Assembly (NCBI RefSeq): GCF_009765985.1
Contig: NZ_LMUM01000021.1
Location: 62,001 to 126,000 of the forward strand
DNA length: 64,000 nucleotides
Source: Acidobacterium sp. S8
Lineage (GTDB): Bacteria > Acidobacteriota > Terriglobia > Terriglobales > Acidobacteriaceae
Reading direction: 5' to 3'
The position numbers and the translations under genes are program-made. Shown here piece by piece: positions 11,224 to 19,626 of the stretch (positions are counted from its first letter, which is position 1; each line of letters opens with the position of its first letter). The notes beneath the pieces were generated by a model, which worked only from the letters and a program-made list of their open reading frames with translations, did not search any database and was not told the DNA's origin.

Positions 11224-12426
11224 ATGATGGATAGGTTCCATATCTTCGGCCCTATGGATTGCGATACGTTCACACGAAAGGCTTTTTTTCTCGCAGGCAC
11301 TTGTTTGCTACTTGTCGGCATAGCCTGCAGCCAACAACCGCCTATGCGAACCCGGGCAGCCGTCTCATCGGCAGTACAAGTCATCCAAATGAAGACGCCC
11401 GATTCGGCGAGTCTCACTTCTCGAAAATCTTCCTATACGTTTAACGTTCCGGCAGGAGACTGGACGAACACCGGTGTTCCCGTAACGTTCGGCGATCGCC
11501 TCGACTTTACTGCAACCGGTACAGTTACAATTTCCGATGGCCACGCTGCCACTCCCGATGGAAATGCGCGCGGATGGAAAGACCTGATCCGCCAGTTCCC
11601 TCTCAACAGCGCGAATAGCGGCGCACTCATTGGGCGTATCAGCAATGGCGACGCCACCGTGCCTTTTCTGATAGGCGTGAGCCAGCAGCTCGACGTAACC
11701 ATGAGCGGGACGCTGTATCTCAGCGTAAACATCAGCAGCGATCTCACCGGGACGGGAAACTATTCGGTGAAGATGAAGCTGTCGAAATCGCAGTCGGCAT
11801 CCACGACTGCCTCGACCATCGATCTTGCCAGCGCACTTTCGCCGGCGCTGTTCGCCAACATTCCACGCCGCGTGCAGGATCAGCAGAACAATCCCGGCGA
11901 TATGGTGAACTTCGCGATTATCGGCACGCAGGATCAGGTACAAAAGGCCTTCTCGGCGTCCGGTTGGACAGCAGTCGATAAGACGACGCAGGACGCCATC
12001 GTTCACGGCCTGCTGGCGACTCTTTCTCACGAGGCCTATACCGAGATGCCGATGAGCATCCTGTACCTCTTCGGGCGTCCTCAGGATTTTTCCTTTGCGC
12101 GGGCAGATCCGCTGGCAGTCGCTGCGGTCCGCCATCATCTTCGCCTATGGAAGTCGACAGAAACGGTAGATGGTAAGCCCTTGTGGGTTGGCTCGGCTAC
12201 GCATGACAACGGCTTCGAGAAAGATCAGCGTAACGGAAACGTGACGCACCACATCGATCCCAACGTCGATGAAGAGCGAGACTTCATCGAGCAGAGTTTC
12301 GCCGCCGCTGGAGTCATCACAGGCGCAGCGTATGTCACGCCTGCCGATCCTTTGAAGACCGCGTTCACTGCCACCGGGGGCAGCTTTCACTCTGATGGGC
12401 GCATCGTAGTGATGGCCCTGCGTTGA
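11224..12426 (+). CDS. Secreted LssY_C-domain protein with lectin-like N-terminal domain
   Basis: Up to 400 residues; ATG at 11224, 11227 or 11254 are all possible and none has a clear ribosome-binding site. The signal sequence is KAFFLAGTCLLLVGIACSQQ, possibly a lipoprotein (Cys after IA). Residues about 70-175 resemble the LecA/PA-IL-like sandwich seen in acidobacterial proteins (VTFGDRLDFTATGTVTISDG, ALIGRISNGDATVPFLIG, GTLYLSVNI). Residues about 205-400 match the LssY C-terminal domain (AFSASGWTAVDKTTQDAIVH, HDNGFEKDQRNGNVTHHIDP, ERDFIEQSFAAAG). Function unknown. Confidence 0.75.
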   Translation: MMDRFHIFGPMDCDTFTRKAFFLAGTCLLLVGIACSQQPPMRTRAAVSSAVQVIQMKTPDSASLTSRKSSYTFNVPAGDWTNTGVPVTFGDRLDFTATGTVTISDGHAATPDGNARGWKDLIRQFPLNSANSGALIGRISNGDATVPFLIGVSQQLDVTMSGTLYLSVNISSDLTGTGNYSVKMKLSKSQSASTTASTIDLASALSPALFANIPRRVQDQQNNPGDMVNFAIIGTQDQVQKAFSASGWTAVDKTTQDAIVHGLLATLSHEAYTEMPMSILYLFGRPQDFSFARADPLAVAAVRHHLRLWKSTETVDGKPLWVGSATHDNGFEKDQRNGNVTHHIDPNVDEERDFIEQSFAAAGVITGAAYVTPADPLKTAFTATGGSFHSDGRIVVMALR

Positions 12427-12516
12427 TGCTTTCGTTTCTTTACGCTGTCCGCATCAAAACAGGATAGGATGATGGCGCAGCCGTGCCATTTTTCATGATT
12501 ACTTTAAAGGGCTAGC

Positions 12517-14385
12517 ATGCGAACACTCGACCTGTTGTTTGGCCGTCCTCTGGCCACATCCGAAGAACGCGCAGAACAAATCGGGCCTCCGGCAGGCATT
12601 CCCATCTTTGGACTCGACGCTCTCAGCTCAGCGGCATACGGCCCTGAAGCAGCTCTCACCCTGCTGATTCCGCTCGGGCTCGTCGGCGTGCACTACATCG
12701 TGCCTGTCAGCTTTGCCATCATCGGCTTGCTGATTATCGTTTACTTCTCTTACCGCCAAACCATCGAGGCCTATCCGCAGGGCGGCGGTTCTTATACCGT
12801 AGCAACGGAAAATCTTGGCGCCGGGCCGGGATTGCTGGCCGCTGCGGCGCTGATGATCGACTACATTCTCACTGCGGCCGTCGGCATCTCGGCAGGCGTT
12901 GGAGCGCTGATTTCTGCCGTTCCCAGCCTGCACCGGCACACGCTGCTTCTCTGCCTCGGCATTCTTGCCCTGCTCACGATCATCAACCTGAGAGGCGTGC
13001 GTGATACGGGCGTCGCCTTTCTCGTTCCCACTTATCTCTTCCTGGGAACACTGCTCATCGTCATCGTGCTCGGTATTTATCACTCGTTTGCGGATGGAGG
13101 CCACCCCGTTCCGGTGGTAGCGTCGCCCGCGCTTCCGCGGGCAACCACAGCCCTCACGTGGTGGCTGCTGCTGAAAGTATTCTCCAGCGGATGCACAGCG
13201 ATGACCGGCGTTGAAGCAGTCAGCAACGGTGTTATGGCATTTCGTCCCCCCACAGCGAAGAATGCCAAAATCACCCTCACCATCATCATTGCTTTCCTCA
13301 TTGTGCTGCTGGCAGGCATCGCGCTGCTCTGCCGCGCCTATGGCATCGGCGCGACTGATCCCGCATCGCCCGGCTATCAAAGCGTGCTGTCGCAATTGAC
13401 TGCCGCTGTCGCGGGTAAAGGTATCTTCTACTACACCACCATCGGCTCTATCCTGCTGGTGCTTTCTCTTTCTGCCAATACTGCTTTTGCCGATTTCCCC
13501 CGCCTCGCCCGCGCCATTGCGTTGCACGATTACCTGCCGCACGTCTTCATCCTGCGCGGACGCAGATTGCTTTTCTCCCACGGTATCGTCGCCCTGGTGA
13601 TTTTTACAGCGGCATTGCTGATCCTCTTTGGCGGCGTGACGGACAGGCTTATCCCGCTCTACGCCATTGGCGCTTTTCTGGCATTTACTCTGTCGCAAGC
13701 CGGTATGGTGGTGCACTGGCATAAGCAGGGCAATGCGACCGGCCGCATGCTTGTCAACGGAATCGGCGCGATCGCTACCGGCGTGACCCTGCTGGTTGTG
13801 CTGGTAGCAAAGTTTCTCGATGGCGCATGGGTCACAGCCATTCTCGTTCCAGCGCTCATCCTCGTGATGACTTTCGTCCGCAAACATTACGAGCAGACAG
13901 CGCGCGAAACAGACAGCCCGGAACCGCTGTGCATTGAGGACCTCCATCCGCCACATGTCATTCTGCCGGTAGACAAGTGGAACCGCATCAGCGAAAAAGG
14001 CCTGCGCTTTGCACTGACTATGTCGCCTGATGTGCAGGTCGTCCACGTTGACTTTGGCGATGAAGAGAAGGAGGGAAGCATCGGCCAGATATGGGAAAAC
14101 CTTATTCTGAAACCGATTCGTGCCGCCGGACTTACGGAGCCCAGGCTTGTGATGATTCGCTCACCTTATCGATCGTTCGCGCAGCCACTGGTAGAGCATA
14201 TTCTTGCCGAACAGAAGAAGATAGGCGACCGACAGATCGCGGTCTTAGTGCCGGAACTCGTCGTGAAGCACTGGTATGAAAACCTCCTCCATAACCAGCG
14301 CGCGAACCTGTTGAAACTTATTCTGCTGGTCAAGGGAAACGAGAGGGTCATCGTGGTCAACATACCCTGGTACCTTCATCAATGA
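12517..14385 (+). CDS. KimA-like APC family K+ transporter
   Basis: 622 residues. About twelve transmembrane helices fill residues 25-455, starting with the KimA/YdaO-like motif FGLDALSSAAYGPEAA and then AYPQGGGSYTVATENLG. A soluble C-terminal domain of about 170 residues (HVILPVDKWNRISEKGLRFA, DVQVVHVDFGD) matches the cytoplasmic domain of KimA. High-affinity proton-coupled potassium uptake is inferred from that family. In Bacillus the gene sits under a c-di-AMP riboswitch; the 90-base leader here shows none. It overlaps the convergent permease gene by seven bases. Confidence 0.8.
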   Translation: MRTLDLLFGRPLATSEERAEQIGPPAGIPIFGLDALSSAAYGPEAALTLLIPLGLVGVHYIVPVSFAIIGLLIIVYFSYRQTIEAYPQGGGSYTVATENLGAGPGLLAAAALMIDYILTAAVGISAGVGALISAVPSLHRHTLLLCLGILALLTIINLRGVRDTGVAFLVPTYLFLGTLLIVIVLGIYHSFADGGHPVPVVASPALPRATTALTWWLLLKVFSSGCTAMTGVEAVSNGVMAFRPPTAKNAKITLTIIIAFLIVLLAGIALLCRAYGIGATDPASPGYQSVLSQLTAAVAGKGIFYYTTIGSILLVLSLSANTAFADFPRLARAIALHDYLPHVFILRGRRLLFSHGIVALVIFTAALLILFGGVTDRLIPLYAIGAFLAFTLSQAGMVVHWHKQGNATGRMLVNGIGAIATGVTLLVVLVAKFLDGAWVTAILVPALILVMTFVRKHYEQTARETDSPEPLCIEDLHPPHVILPVDKWNRISEKGLRFALTMSPDVQVVHVDFGDEEKEGSIGQIWENLILKPIRAAGLTEPRLVMIRSPYRSFAQPLVEHILAEQKKIGDRQIAVLVPELVVKHWYENLLHNQRANLLKLILLVKGNERVIVVNIPWYLHQ

Positions 14386-15794
14386 AGCAACGCGCGACGC
14401 TGCTTTCGTTCTGAGACGTAATACACTACAACTCCTGCGCCTATCAGAAACAACGTGGAGCCGATGACTTTCACAATGGCAAGCGGCTTGTTCGGCTCCT
14501 CGTCCGGCGGAATCACCGAGAGCACGATCGTCATCAGCGTAGTCAAAAAGCCCATGCTTGCGAGGAACACCGCAACCGGCCGTCCACCGGGAATGCGAAT
14601 CGTACCTTCCAACACTGGCTCCCGCTGCAGCCGGATCATCGACGCAAAGAGAAATGCAAACGGAATGAAGTAATTGATGATCGACATACTGACCAGCACG
14701 TCGTACGCGCTGCGAACAGTCGTGCCCGCCTGCCCCATCAAGGCGCACAGCATTCCGGCACATCCATAGGCGCCAATCGCAACCCACGGCGTACGCCAGC
14801 GCGTATGCACACGGCCAAAAACCGGCGGCAGATAACGGTCAATACCGGCAACAAATGGCAGCCTCGAAGTGGAAGAAAGAAATGCCGCCGCCCCGCCGAT
14901 GCTGTTCAACACTACGAATAACGCTATCGGAGCAATGAGCCAACTGGCATTCAGCCTCTCGCACATCAACTGAATGGCGCTGATAAACCCGCTCACTCCG
15001 TTGATCGAAAAGCTGGGGAGCGCAACCAGCATGGCAATCGTGCCCGCAATATAGAACGTGGCGAGCAATGTCCCAGCCAGAATCAAAGCACGCGGAATCG
15101 TGCGCCGGGCATTCTTGATTTCCTCTCCCATGAAGGAGCCAGTTTCACACCCACCGAATGCAAAGAAGATCGTCGACCAGAAGATGGCGTTCTTCAAATC
15201 GGTATGAGGAATCAGCTGCGAAGGAGCGAAGCTTGTCGCCGAGCCAAAGCGCGCGGCGACCGCTGCAGCCAGCCCCAGTAACGCGGCTATCGGAATCCAC
15301 ACACCCAGCGAACAGAGATTGTTCAGCCACTTGCCCTGCTTCAATCCGACGATGTTCATCAGCGTGATGACCCCAAGCCATACCAGGGCAAAGAGCATGA
15401 AGTACGTCGCATTATTCGCCAGATGCTCGCCGCGACGGCCCAGTACAAAGAGCGCACTGCCCGCGCCAAAATAAAGCACGGCTGGAAAGTAAGGCAGATT
15501 GCTCATCCAGTAAGACCACGCCGCGATAAATCCTGAGAAGTCTCCAAAGGCGCGCTGCGTCCATACGTACAGACCGCCTTCCTGCGGATAGCGCGACGAC
15601 AATTCCAAAACGCAAGCCGCCAGCGGGACGAAGAAAAAGAGGCAGGCAAATATCCAGATCGAGATCGTGCTTGGACCGGCAGCGGCGGCGGTCGCAATCC
15701 AGCGCAGGCTCAGCCCCCCGGCCATATAGAAGAGGACGAGATCGAAGATGCCGAGTTCGCGTGGGAGCGCTGGCGTAGGTGTCTTCTGCGACAT
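14379..15794 (-). CDS. APC superfamily amino acid permease
   Basis: 471 residues from the ATG at 15794; the open frame reaches 15890 but that extension is not family-like. Twelve hydrophobic segments; helix 1 has the broken LFYMAGGLSLRW and the PQEGGLYVWTQRAFGDFSGF signature of the polyamine/amino acid branch follows helix 2. FFAFGGCETGSFMGEEIKNA marks helix 6. Cargo (amino acid or polyamine) cannot be read from sequence. It follows the oxidoreductase gene on the same strand (46 bp). Confidence 0.85.
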   Translation of the reverse strand: MSQKTPTPALPRELGIFDLVLFYMAGGLSLRWIATAAAAGPSTISIWIFACLFFFVPLAACVLELSSRYPQEGGLYVWTQRAFGDFSGFIAAWSYWMSNLPYFPAVLYFGAGSALFVLGRRGEHLANNATYFMLFALVWLGVITLMNIVGLKQGKWLNNLCSLGVWIPIAALLGLAAAVAARFGSATSFAPSQLIPHTDLKNAIFWSTIFFAFGGCETGSFMGEEIKNARRTIPRALILAGTLLATFYIAGTIAMLVALPSFSINGVSGFISAIQLMCERLNASWLIAPIALFVVLNSIGGAAAFLSSTSRLPFVAGIDRYLPPVFGRVHTRWRTPWVAIGAYGCAGMLCALMGQAGTTVRSAYDVLVSMSIINYFIPFAFLFASMIRLQREPVLEGTIRIPGGRPVAVFLASMGFLTTLMTIVLSVIPPDEEPNKPLAIVKVIGSTLFLIGAGVVVYYVSERKQRRALLH

Positions 15795-15840
15795 GCGGGC
15801 TTTCGCGCAGCATACCTGCACTGTCATGCGAAAACCAGAA

Positions 15841-17361
15841 CTATTTCTGCTGCATGTCTTTGAGCACTGCCATGGCGGCGTTGCGCCCATTCATTCCGAT
15901 CACGCTTCCGCCCGGATGCGTACAAGCTCCGCAGAGGTAAACGCCTTCCATCGGAGTGCGCGCGCTCAGCCGATTCGACCACATGTACGGAGGCAGGCAT
16001 TCACCCTGGAAGATATGCCCTCCGGTGAGCCCGACCTTCTCTTCAATGTCCGGCGGCCCAAGCACCTGCGCGTCGATGACAGCGGTCTTCATGTTGCTGC
16101 AGAAACGTCCGATCGAATCGAGGGCCAGCTTCCGGACCTCATCACGGCGTCCATCCCATGTCCCTTCAGCAAAGCGATAAGGCACATATTGCGCGAAGAC
16201 GCTCATCGTATGCTGCCCTTCAGGAACAACGCTCGCGTCATGCACGCTCTGGAAGTACAGCTCGCACCACAGATGACCCGGCAACTTTCCACTGCGCGCC
16301 GCGGCAAAGCCATCCTTCCACTCGCTCTTGGTAAGCGGTGCATTGATCTGGCCGAAATGATGCGCCTCGCTCACACCGGGACGCGCGGTAAAATTCGGCA
16401 GCTCATCGAGCAGGACATTGAGCTTCACGGTGCAGCCTTCGATCGGCACAGTTTCAATCTTCGCCTTCCAGACGCTTTCCGCCGAGCCTCCCAGCATTTG
16501 CAGGGTCCGGCGCGGATCGGCATTCGAAATCACCACTGGCGCGGCAATGCGTTCGCCGCCTTCGAGCAGCACGCCCTCGCTGGGAAGAATAGCGGCCACC
16601 GGCACGCCCGCAGCGACGACGGCGCCTGCTTCGCGTGCTGCATCGCAAAAATAGAACGACACGATGCCCATGCCGCCCTTCACATATCCCCACATGCCTG
16701 GTATTCCGCCCAGACGACCCGACGCGTGATGAAATCGGATCGAAGCTGTGCCTGCGTCGAAAGGACTCGCATTTGTGCCGATCACGCCCTGCCCAAGATA
16801 CGCAACATGCAGCCGCTCGTCGCGCAGATAGCGCTCGACAAATTCTGCCATCGACCAGTCGAATAAAAGTTTTCGTGCCTCTTCATCACTTCCGAGGCGA
16901 TCCTCGATCTCTTCGCGCGTAGGCGCATCGCCGATCCAGGTGTCGTTTTCATCAGCGGGGCGCAGCGCATCGCGCAGCCGCCGGATGATGTCATTCATCG
17001 CGCGCCAGCCCTCAAGATCACCGCTGCTGAACCGGCGAATCTCCGCTTCGCACTTATCGTCATCATCCCAGAGCTGGATGCTGCTTCCATCGAGAAAAGG
17101 AACGAAGAGACCATTGACTGCTGGTGTCCAGGTAAAACCGCGTTGCGGCAGCTGCAGTTCCTTAACTACCAGCGGATGCAGTAACCCCGCCAGGTATGCG
17201 CACGGCGACATGCGCACGCCTGGAAACGGCTCTTCAATGGTGCATGCGCCGCCAATACGTTCGCGGCTCTCGAGTACGAGAACGCGTTTTCCGGCACGCG
17301 CCAGATAAGCGGCACACGCAAGCCCGTTATGGCCTGCGCCGACAATAATGGCGTCCCACAT
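15841..17361 (-). CDS. PYROXD2-like FAD-dependent oxidoreductase (CrtI/phytoene desaturase fold)
   Basis: 506 residues from the ATG at 17361, which has AGGAG twelve bases upstream; an extension to 17445 is possible but lacks a binding site. The N-terminus is a Rossmann FAD motif IIVGAGHNGLACAAYLARAG ending in Glu. C-terminal GVYLCGACTHPGGSVIGMNG is the second dinucleotide motif of the family. No carotenoid gene is nearby, so this is more likely the PYROXD2-type group of unknown substrate than a carotenoid desaturase. Probably co-transcribed with the permease downstream. Confidence 0.82.
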   Translation of the reverse strand: MWDAIIVGAGHNGLACAAYLARAGKRVLVLESRERIGGACTIEEPFPGVRMSPCAYLAGLLHPLVVKELQLPQRGFTWTPAVNGLFVPFLDGSSIQLWDDDDKCEAEIRRFSSGDLEGWRAMNDIIRRLRDALRPADENDTWIGDAPTREEIEDRLGSDEEARKLLFDWSMAEFVERYLRDERLHVAYLGQGVIGTNASPFDAGTASIRFHHASGRLGGIPGMWGYVKGGMGIVSFYFCDAAREAGAVVAAGVPVAAILPSEGVLLEGGERIAAPVVISNADPRRTLQMLGGSAESVWKAKIETVPIEGCTVKLNVLLDELPNFTARPGVSEAHHFGQINAPLTKSEWKDGFAAARSGKLPGHLWCELYFQSVHDASVVPEGQHTMSVFAQYVPYRFAEGTWDGRRDEVRKLALDSIGRFCSNMKTAVIDAQVLGPPDIEEKVGLTGGHIFQGECLPPYMWSNRLSARTPMEGVYLCGACTHPGGSVIGMNGRNAAMAVLKDMQQK

Positions 17362-17459
17362 TGTCTTAGCCAGCTCCTTTACCGGTGCTGGTAGCCCAAT
17401 TTTTCCAAGTGAATCTACTGCAGATGAAAACGGTTGGCTGGTCATGAAATATATGCAGC

Positions 17460-18008
17460 TTACATCAGCGGAAAGCGCTCGCGCACCTCATATCTCGCAC
17501 CTGCCGGACCAGTGGTGCTCTGATAGAGAAGGAATTCCTTTGCAGCAAAAGTAAGCGATTCGAACGCGAGCTGACCTCGCATGCGCTTCTGCAGTTTCAC
17601 AAAGTCAGGCGATTCGCTGCGTCCCTTTCGTCGCGCTAACGTGATATGTGGATTGTAGGCGCGGGCTTCCGGTTCAAAGCCGCAAATTTTCAACCCTTCA
17701 GCCGTTCGATCATGCAGAGTAAGCAGCGACGACGTCAGCCGCACTGCGATGAAAAACGCTCCAGCGCGGGCGAAAAATCCGGGATCTAACAATTCGATCT
17801 CGGCAGCAGTCGCGGATACTCTGCGCATCTGCTCCACAATACAGGTGTAATGAGCCTCATCCGTCTCACCGAGGAATTGCAGCGTTACGTGCCATTGCTC
17901 CGATAGGGACCATCGCAGGTGCGGAAACTCTTCCTGCAGCGGGTGCACGCACGCCTCCACAAGGGGACGCGTCTCATCCGGAATCGCAATGCCCGTAAAC
18001 AGCCGCAC
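17460..18008 (-). CDS. thpR: RNA 2',3'-cyclic phosphodiesterase (ThpR)
   Basis: 182 residues, the family length. Two-histidine phosphoesterase: HVTLQFLG with His40 and HITLARRKG with His121. It opens 2',3'-cyclic phosphates at RNA ends; LigT/ThpR members also ligate tRNA halves in vitro. MRLFTGIAIP at the N-terminus is typical. The start lies four bases from the decayed kinase remnant. Confidence 0.9.
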   Translation of the reverse strand: MRLFTGIAIPDETRPLVEACVHPLQEEFPHLRWSLSEQWHVTLQFLGETDEAHYTCIVEQMRRVSATAAEIELLDPGFFARAGAFFIAVRLTSSLLTLHDRTAEGLKICGFEPEARAYNPHITLARRKGRSESPDFVKLQKRMRGQLAFESLTFAAKEFLLYQSTTGPAGARYEVRERFPLM

Positions 18009-18012
18009 AGCA

Positions 18013-18263
18013 CTACTCTACCTGCAGCACATGTTCTGCCAGAAATTGCTGCATGGCGTCCGGCTTTGAAACGCCGTTACGCCGCCTGTCGCTGTTGTTG
18101 AATTATGAGCGGTAATTGCTGGCGATCCGCCCAACATCGTCTCCGCGCGCTTGGCAAGCAATTCCCTCTCTGCCGGCAGCGTCTCCGGCAATCCATAAAG
18201 CATCAGGTCCAGATTAAATTCGCCGGCCAAAGTGACATCGAATCGCTCGGGACCGTGGGTCAT
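18013..18263 (-). pseudogene. PfkB-family sugar kinase remnant with internal deletion and frameshift
   Basis: The ATG at 18263 overlaps the stop of the upstream permease (ATGA). The first 53 codons read like an intact PfkB kinase N-terminus: FDVTLAGEFNLDLMLYGLPE, ERELLAKRAETMLGGSPAIT, AHN. The frame then jumps straight to NSTTATGGVTAF, which resembles the C-terminal end of such kinases, and after a one-base shift continues KPDAMQQFLAEHVLQVE before a stop at 18013. A full kinase has about 300 residues, so roughly 220-240 codons are missing, including the ATP and catalytic regions. It cannot be an active kinase. Confidence 0.75.
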
Positions 18264-19600
18264 GCGGTCGCATCCGGCAGATGAATTTTTCTGCGGCGCA
18301 GAATCCACAAGGCGATGCCCATCACCGCCCACGCAGTTCCCGCGATGCGCGCTATGGGACCCAGGTTCGTCCAGATAAACAGGCACGTTAGAAAGCCAGC
18401 GGCCGAGATGGTGATCGGCAACCACTGCGCAGATTTGCCAGTACGCCAGCCCAGCACAACCGAGGCGACATTCACCCCCATGAACGCGAGCAGCGCTCCA
18501 TAATTCAACAACTCTGTTCCAAGCTGGTAGCTGAAGAACAAGCCGCCCGCAATGCAGATGCCGCCAATCAGTAGAACATTGTTGCGCGGAATCCGGTTCT
18601 TCGGATGAATCGCGCCAAAGAACGACTTCGGAATCGCGCCATCCTGTCCCATTGCCAGCAGCAGGCGGGCCGCGCCTAGCTGCGACGCCATGCCCGATCC
18701 CATGTTTGCGAGCAGCAACGCAGCATTCACGATCATGAAAAGAATCGGGCCGCCCGCGCGTCCTGAGATGTGCACATACGCGGTGTCGATATCAGGAAAA
18801 GCCTGACCATGCGGCCATACCAGCTGTCCCAGATAAACCTCAATCGCCGCCAGCACGCCGGTAACAAAGCAGGTGAGCACAATCGCACGCGGAATGCTGC
18901 GCGCGGGGTCTTTCGCCTCATCCGTAAGTGTGGAAATACCGTCGAAGCCGATGTACGTGAGCACAGCAATCGATGTGCCTCGAAGTAATCCGCTGCGCGA
19001 GAATGTACTGGGATCGTAGAAAGGCTGCGTATAGAAAGACGCGGGCTGATGCGGCAGATGTAACAGGTAGCGTATCGCAGCGACGACCACCAGAACTATG
19101 ACGATTCCAAGTGCAGCAGCCATGCCGGCATTGATGCGCGCTGAGGTTTCTACGCCGTTCAGATTCAATACCGTAAACAGCCCGGCGAAAAATATCACCA
19201 GGACGAAATACGGAATCTCGGGAATAATATTCTGTGCCGCCTTGCTGCACCATATCGTGCAGATCAATGGATTGAGAATGTAATCCATCGCCATGCACCA
19301 TCCGGTCAGATAGCCGAGGCTCGGATGCAGCTCTTTACTCACATACATAAACGCCGAGCCGCCCTGCGGATACACCCGCGCCATGCGTCCATAACTGAAT
19401 GAGGTAAAGAGCATCGCCACCATTGCGCACAGAATGGCAGTAACGACATGGCCTCGCGCTTCCTGATAGATAACGCCGAAACTCGGCATGGGAGCAGTCG
19501 GCTGAATAAGGACGATGCCATACAGCACCAGATCCCGAAAGCGCAGGCTGCGTCGCAGCGTTACCTGCCCTTCACTCACGGCTGCGGCCTGATTGGACAT
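18260..19600 (-). CDS. APC family permease
   Basis: 446 residues with about twelve helices. Landmarks: LVLYGIVLIQPTAPMPSFGV in helix 1, YPQGGSAFMYVSKELHPSLG, and LTYIGFDGISTLTDEAKDPA in the helix 6 to loop region. C-terminal tail is short and basic. It probably imports an amino acid or amine, though in this neighbourhood an amino-sugar breakdown product is also conceivable. It was translationally coupled to the PfkB kinase now in ruins downstream. The start lies 26 bp from the end of the GH2 gene, so the GH2, permease and kinase read as one operon. Confidence 0.85.
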   Translation of the reverse strand: MSNQAAAVSEGQVTLRRSLRFRDLVLYGIVLIQPTAPMPSFGVIYQEARGHVVTAILCAMVAMLFTSFSYGRMARVYPQGGSAFMYVSKELHPSLGYLTGWCMAMDYILNPLICTIWCSKAAQNIIPEIPYFVLVIFFAGLFTVLNLNGVETSARINAGMAAALGIVIVLVVVAAIRYLLHLPHQPASFYTQPFYDPSTFSRSGLLRGTSIAVLTYIGFDGISTLTDEAKDPARSIPRAIVLTCFVTGVLAAIEVYLGQLVWPHGQAFPDIDTAYVHISGRAGGPILFMIVNAALLLANMGSGMASQLGAARLLLAMGQDGAIPKSFFGAIHPKNRIPRNNVLLIGGICIAGGLFFSYQLGTELLNYGALLAFMGVNVASVVLGWRTGKSAQWLPITISAAGFLTCLFIWTNLGPIARIAGTAWAVMGIALWILRRRKIHLPDATA

Positions 19601-19626
19601 GAATCTTTGCTCTCATATTTGTATTG

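Noticed and set aside
10713-11417. N-terminal extension of the SDR gene to 484 residues
   Set aside because: It would overlap the ArsR gene and the divergent LssY_C gene, and the SDR family starts at the ATG at 10712.
12427-12516. c-di-AMP (ydaO) riboswitch before the KimA-like gene
   Set aside because: Only 90 bases are available and no ydaO-like core is visible.
12628-14046. 472-codon minus-strand frame across the KimA-like gene
   Set aside because: Charged, low-complexity shadow translation with many Gln and His; the plus-strand transporter explains the region.
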